This document shows positions 33,739-44,412 of a DNA stretch of 64,000 nt, one piece after another; position 1 is the stretch's first letter; each line of letters begins with the position of its first letter. Below the pieces are notes generated by a model. The model worked only from the letters and a program-made list of their open reading frames with translations, ran no database searches and was not told where the DNA came from. The translations under genes were made by a program, and so were the position numbers. The DNA is from Zea mays (lineage: Eukaryota > Streptophyta > Magnoliopsida > Poales > Poaceae), in the NCBI RefSeq assembly GCF_902167145.1, contig NC_050105.1, forward strand, positions 141,717,988 through 141,781,987, read 5' to 3'.

Positions 33739-34541
33739 GTTAGAAAGAGACGCTTAAGCCGTGGAGTGATAGGCATGTACCGGAGTTGCTTGATCGGCAC
33801 CTTTGTCGTAACCTCGTTTCCATCCTCATCTAGCACCACTGCATATCTTGACTTACTGCAGTGGATGCAATGTGTGGTATTTTCATGCTCCTTCCAGAAC
33901 AACATGCAATTGTCCTCGCAAGCATCAATCTTTTGGTAGTTCATACCGAGACCAGCTACGAGCTTCTTGCAATGGTACAAGTCTTTCGGCATGTTATGAT
34001 TCGGTGGGCTGATATCAATAATCAGTTTCACAATATCGTTGTAACAGTTGTTTGAGAAGGTGTACTTTGACTTCATCGCCATAAGACGTGTTACCACCTG
34101 CAGTACGCTCACACTGGTTCCTTCATGCACTTTAGCCTCTGAGGCTTCAAGAAGCTTGTAGAACTCTCTCACATCCTCTGGAAAAGCTTGATTATTCTGT
34201 AGTTCTGGGTACTCATTTCTAATATCTTCCAACATCTCTTCCATTCGGTCTACATCCTGGTCCCCATCCGACTCAATAGTATGGTCCACCTCTCCATGCT
34301 CATGCCATACCAGATAGTTCGACATAAAGCCATGTTTGAAAACATGATACGAGAGCTCCACTTTTTTCAACCGAACCAAGTTCTGACATTTTATACATGG
34401 GCACTTCGCTAAACGAGCATCACCAGCAAATGCGAGTGCCACGAATTCATCTGCAACTCTCACCCATGCATCAGAGTGCCCATGAGTGACATTGTCGAAT
34501 CCATCGTACATCGCCCTTCTTCGATCGTCACTCATATTCAA
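33730..34541 (-). pseudogene. TNP2-like CACTA transposase, N-terminal part only
   Basis: The frame from 34541 encodes about 268 residues of a TNP2-type transposase. It starts M-S-D-D-R-R-R-A-M-Y, with the transposase-associated zinc-like motif C-P-C-I-K-C-Q-N, then D-A-C-E-D-N-C-M-L-F and H-C-I-H-C-S-K-S-R-Y before R-L-K-R-L-F-L-T. In the fuller TNP2 at 61764-63939 the matching R-L-Y-M-T continues into the catalytic Transposase_21 region. Here homology stops and the sequence runs straight into the ATG-TTT-GAG start and splice donor of the TNPA-like gene. The DDE-type core and C-terminus are absent, so no functional transposase can be made. Confidence 0.8.
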
Positions 34542-36639
34542 AGCTAAAGAAACAACACATATTTAACAACATATATACACTTAGGTACAAAAAGGCCATT
34601 TATAAACAGTTAAACACTAAAGCAATTATAGGTTAATCAACAGGTTAATGCATCACTACAATTACACATTAGAAAAATATATAATCAAGGATACGAGTAA
34701 CAACATTATCGGACTACTAAATTTCAGCCAAATCAAATTGAGCGTGGTCAAGGCAGTAGCTGAGATTGAGATAACTAAATTTAACTCTTGCACGCACTCA
34801 ATTAGCGGACTACACTAGAATCATCCCAGTGACCAAATGAGGACAAAACAACATTTATTATTTGAAGCAGACAATGTCAGCTATATACTAGAATCAACAT
34901 TTTTAACTGAACCAGCACCACAACATGAAGGTTATGCAATAAATTACCTGTGTCGCGACGGTGTGCGAGCGCGTGGGGAAGAGCTTGGTGATGCACTGCG
35001 CCGTCCGGCTCGGCGAGGCAGCCCTGCTCTGCGAGGAAGATGCTCGCCTCGGCTCGGCGAGGTCGCCAGGAGCTCGGAGAGGCCGTTGGCCGCCCGCCTC
35101 GGCGAGGCCGCCCGGAGCCCCGCGCCGCTGGTCCCCACCACGACCACAGGCGAACTGCACAGGGAGCGACGCACGGCGGAGCGAGGACTGAGACGCGCGA
35201 TAGCGGTAGCTGGAGGACTGCGCGATACCGACGGCGGAGGACGGCGGATTACCTCAGTCGCGCGCAGGACCGGCGGACGGCCTCAGTCGTGTGCCAGGGA
35301 GGCGTACGGCCGGCGGAGCAGCGCAGGAGCTCAGGGAGCGGCGCAGAACGAGCAGCGCACGGCGGAGCGGCGGAGGACTGGCGGGCCAGGAGGCGCACGA
35401 CCGGCGGAGCGGAGGAGCAGCGCACGGGGAGCGGAGGAGCAGCGCACGGCTCGGCGAGGTCGCCAGAACGAGCAGGCGGAGCGGAGGAGCGGCGCACGGC
35501 CGGCGGCGGACTGGCAAAAGGATAACTGGGAAACGCGCGCGACGGTAGAGAAGAGGATTGGGGATTAGGGTAATTTCAATAAGAGTGTCGGTGTGGAAAA
35601 CACCCACACTTTTAAATTAAAAGTGTCGGTTTCTGTGGGACCCCGACACTCTTAAATTAAGAGTGTCGGTGCTGTAAAACCCACACTTTTACTTCCATTA
35701 AGAGTGTTGGCCCCGACACTCTTTAAATAACCGACACTCCTTCAACGTTTTCTTGTAGTGGTTGGACAGGTACTCGGCAAGAGAACCACACATGAAATCA
35801 TAGAGTTTCAATGTGGATCTCTTAGGTTTGTACACATAGTGCGTTTCACCTTTCTCGAAACTTTTTCAAATTTTTATCACAGCCTCTACATATGATATTA
35901 TGACATGTGGACAAGTTTCATTATTTTCTGACTTTTTTCTGTTTTATACAATTTTTAAACACCTGGATGGCAAGTTTACGGTCATGTTGAGTGAGCATGA
36001 TGCTCGAAGTTTCCGGTCCGCTCCTGAAATCGGTCGTAACTTGTGCTAAGTAGCATGGATATCATTTTTGCATGCACGGTTTTCCAAGTTTCGAGTGACC
36101 TGTAGTTCAAATCTGAATTTTCCGAAGAAATTCAAATAAACAAACTAAATATACTAGCTATAGAAAACATTGTTATAATTGTCCCAAAATTGTACATGTA
36201 GGTCTACATAGTGTAGGAACATACCACAAAAAGTTTGGTGACCAAAATAAAAAAAAATAAAAATATGCTTTGCCGAGTGTCTACATAGGACACTCGGCAA
36301 AGACTGTCTTTCCCGAGTGCTAGATATTTGACACTCGGCAAAGACTGACGGCCGTCAGTGGTAGACGGCCGCTAACGGCCCTTTGCCGAGAGCCATGTTT
36401 GCCGAGTGCTTGACCCTCGGCACAACAGTCTTTGTCGAGTGCTTGGCGGTGCCGAGTGCCCGGCACTCGGTAAACAATCTCTTTACCGAGCGCAGGGCTC
36501 TGCCGAGGGCAGCACTCGGCAAAGTCGGCTTTGCCGAGTGCCCGATAAAATGCACTCGGCAAAGCCTCCGGCACTCGGCAAAGGGCCGGATTCCGGTAGT
36601 GCGCGCTTTTTTCCACGATATTGAGACCAGGAACGGTGA

Positions 36640-38290
36640 GAGAGGATGTACTAAACCATATATGGTCAAATGGGCCATACTTGGTGGGCCAGTCCGAGGC
36701 ACTATCCATTTAATTATGCTACGGTCCGGCCTACTAGGCACAACCTATTTAATAGTGTCGTCATACGACACGGAAGGCACGACTCATTTAATAGTATCGT
36801 GACCTGTTCGGCAAGCACAACCTATTCTATAATGTCGTGGCCCGTTCCAACATGATTCGAAATCAGCCCTTGCTGGTCCAACCCAATACTCGTGTCTTGA
36901 TTGGGCCTCCTTCTCGACCTGTAGTGCTGGTCCTATCAAGCACGACCGATTCAAAAGTGTCATGACCCGGTCCGACATGCACGACCCAATAGTGCCACAG
37001 CTTGGTGAAAGGGAAATAGGGTTAACATTTTCCTATAATTAATTTTCGTAGTTGATCGTCAACACAAACACATGGACTAACTAGTTTGTCTAGAATACAT
37101 GTATTACAGGTGTATAAGGTTCAACACAAACAAAAAAAGATTCAAGTTAGGGACACCATTTTAAAGGAGCAAAAGGACTTGAGTGTGCTGTCTGGCGCAC
37201 CGGACTGTCCGATGTGCCACCGGATAGTGTCCGATGCACCAGGCCCGTACAGGGGTCAACCAGCCACTCTCGGGAAAACGCAGACACACTCTTCTATAAT
37301 TCACCGGACTGTCTGGTGAGCCAGCGGAGCAATGGCTACCTCCGCGCAACGATCGACTCTGACAGCAGGAACAGTGCAGCACAGTGCGTGACAGAAGTCA
37401 GAGCAGCAAAGTCAGAGGGGCACCGGACTGTCCGGTGCCGCAAGAAGACAAAGCTCCAACGGTCGACTTCGCTCCGAACCCTAACGGTTGGGTGACGTGG
37501 CGGCGCACCGGACTGTCCGGTGCGCCCATCGCCAGCAGCCTCCACAACGGCTACCAAAGTGGTTGGAGGCTATAAATACCCCCAACCACCACAACTTCAA
37601 GCATCCAAGTTTTCTGAAGATCACATTCAATACAAGAGCTCTAGCATTCACTCCAAAACACAATACAAAAGATCAAATCCTCTCCGAGTTCCAAATTCAC
37701 TCCTAACACTTAGTGGCTTGTGAGAGAGAGATTTTTGTGTTCATTCGAGTTCTTGTCGCTTGGATTGCCTTTCTTCTTTTTCCATTCTTACTCTCAAGTG
37801 CTTTGTAAGCGAGGCAAGAGACACTAAGTGTGTTGTGGTCCTTGCGGGGTCTTAGTGACCCGTGAGATTAAGGAAGAAGGCTCACTCGGTCTAAGTGACC
37901 GTTTGAGAGAGAGAAAGGGTTGAAATAGACCCGGTCTTTGTGACCTCCTCAACTCACCGTGTTCATCCGCTTGATTCTCATTTGATTTGTTTTCGCACTC
38001 TCTCCCGGACTTGATTTTAGTTCTAACGCTAACCCCCCGATTTGTAGTGTGTGTTTAAAGTTGTAAATTTCAGATTACGCCTATTCATCCCCCTCTAGAC
38101 GACTTTTATTTGACCCGAAAGGCACGAGCCATTTAATGATGTCGTGGCCAGACCCGACAGGCACAACTTATTTAATAGTGTCACGACCCTGTCTAATAAG
38201 ATTCAAAAATAGTCCGTACTGATTTGACCCAATAACCTTGCTTTGTCTAGGCCTCATTCTCGACCAACAGTGTCGCTCCGGTCTTATACG
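36640..38290. mobile_element. Degraded hAT-like relic with about 39-bp degenerate repeats
   Basis: AAATGGGCCATACTTGGTGG at 36666 resembles the start of the hAT at 52412 (CATTTGGGCCGGGCTTGGTG). Motifs such as GGCACGACTCATTTAATAGT recur at roughly 37-39-bp spacing in 36700-36850 and again at 38110-38200, on both sides of the Sirevirus LTR. The ends are not clear. Confidence 0.4.
37006..38107 (+). mobile_element. Sirevirus-type (Ty1/copia) LTR, probable solo LTR
   Basis: The stretch carries the palindrome CACCGGACTGTCCGGTG, a known Sirevirus LTR motif, perfectly at 37421-37437 and 37506-37522, with imperfect copies near 37198 and 37302. A TATAAATA box lies at 37571. Downstream are the TAAGTGTGTTGTGGTCCTTG and CCCCCTCTAGACGACTTT segments typical of maize Sirevirus LTR ends. 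No internal region or second LTR is present. The boundaries are approximate because neither TG/CA ends nor a target duplication are clean. Confidence 0.7.
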
Positions 38291-38783
38291 ATTACATTTT
38301 AAAATTTTAAATTATCTCTACTAACTATTAAGGGGTTAGTGTAGACTGCCCCCGCCTCGAGCAGCCCGCACTATCGCCCGCACGACGCGAATCCCATCCC
38401 GCAACGCCCGCCGCGTGAACCGCCCGCCCACGCCGCGAATCCTCTCCCGCAACCCAGCCTCCCTCCCCGTGCGCGTCGCCGCATGCTCAGCATGTTCAAC
38501 GCCGCAAATCTCTCAGCCACCCCCATCCTCACGCGAATCTCTCACCACCACCAGCCGCATGTTGCGCATGCTCAACGCCGCCATCCTCATTCGGAGGTAG
38601 CTCTGTCGTCCCCATCTCTCAACCATCCACGCCACCCTCTCCTCCACCACCTCTCTCTCGGACGAATCCGCCCACCCGCCGCCTCCACCCTATTTCGATG
38701 CCACCAAGACCATGCTTCGCTCCTAGTGTGCCTCGCAGACGTCCAAACAGAACCCGGGCACTAACCAGCAGCTGGAGATCGAG

Positions 38784-40800
38784 ATGACCGCTGAGAAGTC
38801 TCGCCGCCTCATCACATCTGATTGTGGAGGCGGAGGTGGCGATGCCAAGCTAGAGGCTTCGGTCTCCGAAGGAGTGGTCAATGGGGACAAGTGGTCGCGT
38901 TTTGCTGATCTCGGCGGGATGGAGCAGGTGTTAGATCAGCTTCTGGTAGAAGTGGTGGTCCCCCTGTGCCGTCCGGAGCTGCCGTATCACCTTGGGGTTA
39001 GGTCTGTTGCTGGGCTACTGTTGTACGGACTGCCAGGTTGCGGGAAGACCACCCTTGCACATGCCATTACCAATGAGACTGGTGTGCCGTTCTACAAGAT
39101 CTCAGCCCCAGATATCGTCTCTGGAGTATCTGGTATGTTTTCTAACACTTGCATCACAGTTGAAAAATTCTGACGCTCTGTATTTGGACAAATAAGTCCC
39201 ATATCATTTGCATTGTGAATTTGTGATGAATAGTATCATGAAATCATTATCTTTCTGAATAGCTGCTGAAGGATATGCAGTTTTTGTACCTCAACTTGTG
39301 TCCATGGTCTAATGATCTTGATAGATAAAGTTGTGTGTCAGGATTCATGCAGAAGACATCACACAATGCTTGTGTACTTGCAGGAGGTTCTGAAGAAAAC
39401 ATTAGGGGCTTATTTTAGAAGGCATATAGGACTGCTCCCTCAATTGTATTCATAGATGAGATAGATGCAATTGCATCCAAGAGGGAGAATCTGCAACGAG
39501 AGATGGAGCGACGGATAGTTACTCAGCTGATGACATGCATGGATGAATTCCACCAGAATATTGGTGGCGATGGTTCTGATGTCGATTCATCTAAAAAAAC
39601 CAGGTTATGTTATTGTCATTGGAGCTACAAATAGGCCTGATGCTGTGGATCAAGCTCTTCGAAGGCCAGGAAGATTTGATCGAGAGATATATCTTGGGGT
39701 TCCATATGTGAATTCAAGGAAACAGATACTGATGATGCTTGCTCGGAAGCTTCGACTTGAAGGGCAATTTGACTTTTTAAAGATAGCAAGGGCCACACCA
39801 GGTTTTGTTGGTGCTGACTTGAAAGCATTAGTCAATAATGCAGGGTATCTGGCAATGAAGAGATTAATTAATAAAAGAAGAGCTCAGTATTGTTCTGAGG
39901 TAAAGGTAAAATGGTGGAAGCAGCTGTCTTGGGATGCAGGCGAGATGGAGAGTGTACATGTTACCATGAACGACTTTGAGGTATACCTTTTTCATATAGA
40001 GCTCACGACAAGAATCGTGTTTTAATTTACCCATTGTAAGCTGGATTTAGATTGTAGCTTGATCTGTTTCCATAAAAATCTCGGTAATTTTCCCCGCTAT
40101 TAACTTTCTGTTGTTTAAGATGCTAAATTTTGCAATATTGCAACAGATTGATACCTTTTCCTTCCTAGCTGTGTTCATGTATTGTAGGCACCTGTTTCTC
40201 ACCTACTTGCTTATTATGCTACTGGAATTTTTATAGATTACTGTGGACTATAGAATTTAAATATGCATTTTCAGTTCTCATGCTTTTCTTTTCTCTCTCT
40301 GACTTGATTCACACTGGCGCCGACCTAGCATCACTGGTAATTTGTTTGATATCATGTCAGATAGACCTCTGTTTGAATTTACCCACAGGGTGCATTAGTG
40401 AAGTTTATTAAATGCAGATTCTTTTTGGCTCTGAGGAATGCATTCTGACTTATACTGTAATAATTGCAGCACTCTTTTGTGTGATGACAATTGATGATTT
40501 TAAAACATGCAAGAAATGGAACTAACATTATTTTTCATCAAGTGGATGAGGCAGCCATGTTAGCTTTGGAAGAGAGATGGAGGTACCTTGATAGCCCCAC
40601 CTTTTCTGATTGAGCCATCACACTTTGAACAAGCCTTATCAAAGGTGAAGCCATCGGTATCCAAAAAGGTATGTGCAGGATGACATGCTACTTCTTGCTA
40701 ATCTCTGTTTACCATTGTGACATGTGAGCTGATTTCATCCATGGCTCTTCCCTTTTGATTACAGCAAAGGAAACATTACGAGACAATGCGAAGTGTTGAG
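38784..40800 (+). pseudogene. CDC48C/NVL-like AAA-ATPase fragment captured by the Helitron
   Basis: Exon 38784-39132 encodes the linker and Walker A region of the first AAA domain (G-L-P-G-C-G-K-T-T-L). Exon 39384-39979 continues with [10 protein letters not shown] (Walker B), [10 protein letters not shown] and R-R-P-G-R-F-D-R-E. Fragments at about 40542-40669 and 40764-40800 match the last exons (E-A-A-M-L-A-L-E-E-R-W and Q-R-K-H-Y-E). The second AAA domain is missing. A TAG stop follows G-L-F at about 39416, and an extra A in a run of seven near 39593 shifts the frame. Functional relatives are two-domain AAA ATPases of ribosome biogenesis and protein unfolding. The introns are retained, so capture was at DNA level. 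Confidence 0.88.
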
Positions 40801-41000
40801 CGTCTCGTGGGCGTGCTCGTCGTCGTGGAGGTCGAGCCAGCACTCGAGCGGTTGTCCGGAGGCGACGCGCGCGGCGGTAACAGATCTGGCCCAAGTCAAG
40901 GTGAGCCCCCCTCCCCCTGATCCAACACGAAGTGATGAGCGTCTTGTGGGCGTGCTCGTCGTCGTGGAGGTCAAGCCAGCACTCGAGCGGTCGTCTGGAC
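40796..41000 (+). repeat. Partial tandem duplication inside the Helitron
   Basis: GGGCGTGCTCGTCGTCGTGG within a roughly 62-bp segment at 40798-40860 recurs, slightly diverged, at 40937-40998. Its source gene is not recognised. Confidence 0.7.
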
Positions 41001-41816
41001 TACAGTCCGAGCTGCTCAGAGCTCTCCTCGCGCGGGACTGTGCCCATTAGCATTTCATCGAGCACATGAATGCTTATGGTCGCTTAACTGCTCTGATTTG
41101 TAGGTTGCGGTCCATATTCGACCGCTTAGCAGCACTAAGGTGTCGCTGCAGGGGAAGACGCGGTGCGTTAGATATGAATAGAATCAGAGCCTTACCTAGA
41201 TTGGACACCTTAGGCCCGATTCACTTTCGACCTTGACACGGACGAACATGTCACACAGGTCCTCTTGTTACTCTCGCTTCTCAGTTTAGCATTCACCCTT
41301 TTTTGTGTTAACTGTGCAAAAATGTGCAACTTCTCCTTTTCGTGTTGTTCAGGATGTTGGACTTAATTGGGAGATTATTTGACGGACTCAAAATTCAATC
41401 AAGAAGTTTATGTGAGCAGTTTAGTATCTGAATTTTGAGCAAGGATAACCATTAGGATGGCATGTTCAAGGTTGTCGCGGTGCCCATGGTGGAGAACTGC
41501 ATAGTTAGCTATAACAGTCGCATTCTTGCTTACGGCCAACTAAACTGCAGGTTTAAGTTGCTGATCGCTGTTGTAAATACTCAAGTTATAAGATTGCATT
41601 GTTATGGGTTTACCTTTCAATTAATTACAAATTTGTCTACTTCTGCTAGACAGGAAGCGAAAAATTACAATGCTTGGTGACATAGAAAATGGAACACGGA
41701 GGAACAACACACTAGACATCATCTACCTAGCGCATATTATAGTGATGTTTGTCGTTTCATATCTATGTTTCATACAATTTTTTTACTTCCGTCGCAACGC
41801 ACGGGTACATACCTAG

Positions 41817-42030
41817 TTAGTATATATATTTATAATATCTATCGTTCACATAAGACAAATCAACATGAGTTCTACGAGTCAGAAGGCGGAGTTAAGTACC
41901 TGCAGGCACCGCAACGAAACAACCAAGTATATTTTCTCACTTAATTATAGTAGAGATATATTAAAAAATATAATAGAACTAATAGACCGGTTTGGGGTGT
42001 GATTGAATCTTGGATCCGTCTATGACTTTA
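41817..42030. other. Short intergenic stretch, no feature
   Basis: AT-rich sequence between the Helitron and the next MITE, in which I see no gene. Confidence 0.4.
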
Positions 42031-42535
42031 GGGTGCGTTTGGTTTAGCTGTGAGCTAAGAAAAAGCTGTTGTGAGATGTCTGCCGTGAAAAGACTGTTGT
42101 GGGAAAAAAGTTGAAAGTTCTTTGGTTCAAACTGATGTGAGTTGTTCACTGTAAATAAAGTGTATATTGTCTATATGCACTTTATTTAACTATATCTCTT
42201 AATCAGTATGTCTAATTAAAAAACCGATTTCACATTTGTGTTCCTAATATTTTTACAAATAAATCATTTTTAAATTTTATTTATAATAATTTTTAAGTAA
42301 AAGTATTGTATTTCATTTATTACAACACTTAATTAATTTTATCCTATTTTAGTTTCAATTTACTGTGTCTGTTTATTAATATAACGAACTTCAATAAGCA
42401 GCAAAAGCAGGATCCAAATTGCTTTTAAATTTGTACCACAGAAAAGCTATTTTTTCAAAGTAGCTGTAGAAAAATTGAATCCCTTTGATTCAGAAGAAGC
42501 AGGAGCAAGTTTTAAAAGTAGAACCAAACACACCC
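42031..42535. mobile_element. Tourist-like element, 505 bp
   Basis: Starts GGGTGCGTTTGGTTTAGC and ends AGAACCAAACACACCC, with TTA on both sides (42028-42030 and 42536-42538). The interior is AT-rich and noncoding. Confidence 0.7.
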
Positions 42536-43107
42536 TTAGTGCGTACATATATCTATGTATCTATCGTATCTTCCACATATATCTCCATATCTACCCTAAA
42601 GAAGATGTATTGGCAATCTCCAGCAGAGCAACTATATGTCGTGTAAAATACCATTTTATGCTCTAGACTATAATATTTATAAAGCGGAGTTTAAAATAAT
42701 AAGTGAGATAGGGTGTGGAAAGAGAGGCAATTGGAGATAGCATCATATGTGTTCTTTCTACCGCATCAGCATCTAGATCTAGCGCTCTCTTTTATACTGA
42801 ACTTTTTTTTATTTCTAATACCTGTGTTGCTCAGTTGTTAAAACTGTTTTGATTTCGGAAAAATAAAATCAATAACGTTTGTTTTGGTGAGGAGGCAGCG
42901 CTAGCTGTTATTTCTGGCTCTGCAACTGCAAGCACCCCGGGCGACGAGCAGGACTGCTGGGCAGTGGGCACTGAGCAGGACACAGAGCGGAACCGACGAT
43001 GCATGATGGCCTAAGATTTTTACCGCGGCCGGCCCGCTGTGACCGTGTGACTGTGTGAGGATGTCATCGATCGACGTCGACGCTTACCCTTCTTCCATTC
43101 GGCGCGC
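42536..43107. other. Intergenic upstream of the PHD gene
   Basis: No gene is recognised. A GC-richer stretch at 42890-43050 has no supported reading frame. Confidence 0.4.
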
Positions 43108-43390
43108 CGTGTCTTTGTGCTTCCCCCCCTGCCAATATAATGCCTCGTTCCTCTGTACGTTTCTTTATTTGTTGCATGCAATGCACGTACGCGTCCCTAT
43201 CCCGCTTACGCTTACACAGAGCGCGGAACCGACGACGCCACTGTGAGTGACCGTGATGGTGAGTCTTTGTGCTCACTGCGGAACCTGCCGTTTTGCCGTG
43301 TGTCTTTGTGCTTCCCCTGCCACGCACCGCGCCTCATTCCTTTGTACGTTTCTTTATTACATGCAATACACGTGCGCGTCTCTATCCGTT
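43108..43390 (+). repeat. Diverged direct repeat, about 95-bp units, upstream of the PHD gene
   Basis: GTGTCTTTGTGCTTCCCC followed by TGTACGTTTCTTTATT and CATGCAAT occurs at 43108-43203 and again at 43296-43390. The sequence between the copies includes GCGGAACC(G/T) motifs that may be part of the duplicated unit. Confidence 0.65.
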
Positions 43391-43696
43391 TCTATGTACT
43401 CCCTTGGTTTTAAATTACAAATTTATTTTTTTTAAAAAAATAAAATATTTTTTTGAAAGTCAAGTTTTTTTAGAAGAACAAAAAAAACTATTGATATAGA
43501 GTAGATGAGTGGTATTTAACACCACTGCACCCCTCGCCGTCCAGCGCCCCCCTCGTCCTGTCCCTCCTCCCTTTTCCACCCATCCCTGGTACTGGTACAC
43601 TTCTCACTCAGATTCAGCCATCCTCACCAGTCCTGTCTCGCGCTGAGCGTCTCTTGCTTCCTCCAGCCTCCAGTCCAGGCCACGCCTCTGTCCAAC

Positions 43697-44412
43697 ATGG
43701 CCGGCACTGTCGCCGCCACAGCCACGGTCTGCTCCATGTGCGGCGACGTCGGCTTCCCCGAGAAGCTCTTCCGGTGCGCGCGCTGCCGCCACCGCTTCCA
43801 GCACTCGTACGTCCACTTCTTTTATTTGCTCCCAGTCCCAGATAGCCTCTTCTTCCCCCCGCTCCATATCTATCCTCTTCTTCATATCGCGTAAGTATAT
43901 GCAACAACGCGTACCACTACTAGACTAGTATATCATGACGACGAGCTCCATGCATCTCTCTTCAGCCGCTTTATTTTCTTCTTCCGTATGTATAGTATAG
44001 TATTACTGGTGTGTGGTACTGTTCTTGTCATTATACGCACCCCCACACTGCTCCACCGGCGCGGCGGTGCTGGCATGGCGGCATGCATGCATGCAGGTAC
44101 TGCACCAACTACTACGGCGACAGCGCACCCGCCTCGGCTGGCTCGGACGACATGTGCGACTGGTGCCTGAGCGACGTGGCCGGCGGGAAGGCGAGCAGGT
44201 GGTCGTCGTCCTTGTCTCCGGCCGGGAAGCAGCAGCACGCCAGCACCGGCCGGAACCATGAGTCCTCGTCCGCCACGACCACCACGAGCTCCGCCGGCGG
44301 CAACAAGGCCAGCGGCGGCGACCACCAGGCCGAGGCTGCAGGGCGGCGAGCGGCGACCACCAGGCCGGCCGCCCGCAGGTACAAGCTGCTCAAGGACGTC
44401 TTGTGTGAGTAG
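43697..44412 (+). CDS. Small PHD-type zinc-finger protein, two exons
   Basis: Predicted 141-aa protein, exons 43697-43806 and 44097-44412, with a GT-AG intron of 290 bp. The N-terminal zinc finger reads C-S-M-C-G-D-V-G-F-P-E-K-L-F, then C-A-R-C-R-H-R-F-Q-H-S-Y-C and C-D-W-C, a C4HC3-like spacing split by the intron. A Ser/Thr/Ala-rich linker leads to a basic C-terminus ending R-R-Y-K-L-L-K-D-V. Finger and end together resemble a conserved small plant family annotated as PHD finger proteins. Such fingers often bind histone tails, but no function is known to me for this family, so a nuclear role is inference. The ATG at 43697 starts the only frame that gives the full finger. No clear TATA box was found. 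Confidence 0.85.

Larger units (their letters stand above)
30524..35760 (-). mobile_element. Inner CACTA element of a different family (5237 bp)
   Basis: Starts CACTACAAGAAAAAAGGC and ends CGTTTTCTTGTAGTG, flanked by GTT (30521-30523 and 35761-35763) inside the outer element. Its subterminal motif differs from the outer one: GAGTGTCGG / CCGACACTC, dense at 30545-30845 and 35575-35745. It carries a TNPA-like gene and the N-terminal part of a TNP2-like gene on the minus strand. Bases 30905-31080 contain short CACAAGCACCATATTCAA-type repeats (probable 3' UTR). Bases 34950-35560 are a GC-rich block with repeated GGAGCAGCGCACGG units upstream of the transposase start. Confidence 0.92.
30152..36601. 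mobile_element. Outer CACTA element (non-autonomous) carrying a nested CACTA
   Basis: Starts CACTACCGGAATCAGC and ends CGGATTCCGGTAGTG, flanked by the 3-bp duplication CGC (30149-30151 and 36602-36604). Subterminal CTTTGCCGAGTG / CACTCGGCAAAG motifs fill 30152-30520 and 36260-36600. Removing the nested element (30524-35760) and one copy of its duplication leaves about 1.2 kb with no transposase, so it depended on a partner in trans. Bases 35764-36250 are AT-rich and noncoding. Confidence 0.92.
38315..41816 (+). mobile_element. Non-autonomous Helitron (3502 bp) carrying gene fragments
   Basis: The 5' end is TCTCTACTAACTATTAA, matching the maize Helitron start TCTMTAYTA. The 3' end is GCACGGGTACATACCTAG, preceded by a small CCGT...ACGG hairpin (41789-41804) and ending in CTAG. 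The flanking bases are A (38314) and T (41817), as expected for insertion into AT without target duplication. There is no Rep/helicase. It carries exons of a CDC48C-like gene in the same orientation, plus GC-rich fragments near 40790-41130. From 41140 to 41780 no feature is recognised. Confidence 0.9.

Noticed and set aside
34837..35568. Plus-strand 243-aa Arg/Gly/Ala-rich frame in the inner CACTA
   Set aside because: It is built from short GC-rich repeats (GGAGCAGCGCACGG type) upstream of the transposase, with long frames on several strands, as expected for a low-complexity leader.
37421..37522. Palindromes CACCGGACTGTCCGGTG considered as a CRISPR-like or operator array
   Set aside because: They are the known Sirevirus LTR palindrome in a plant LTR. 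Spacing and context do not fit an array of unique spacers.
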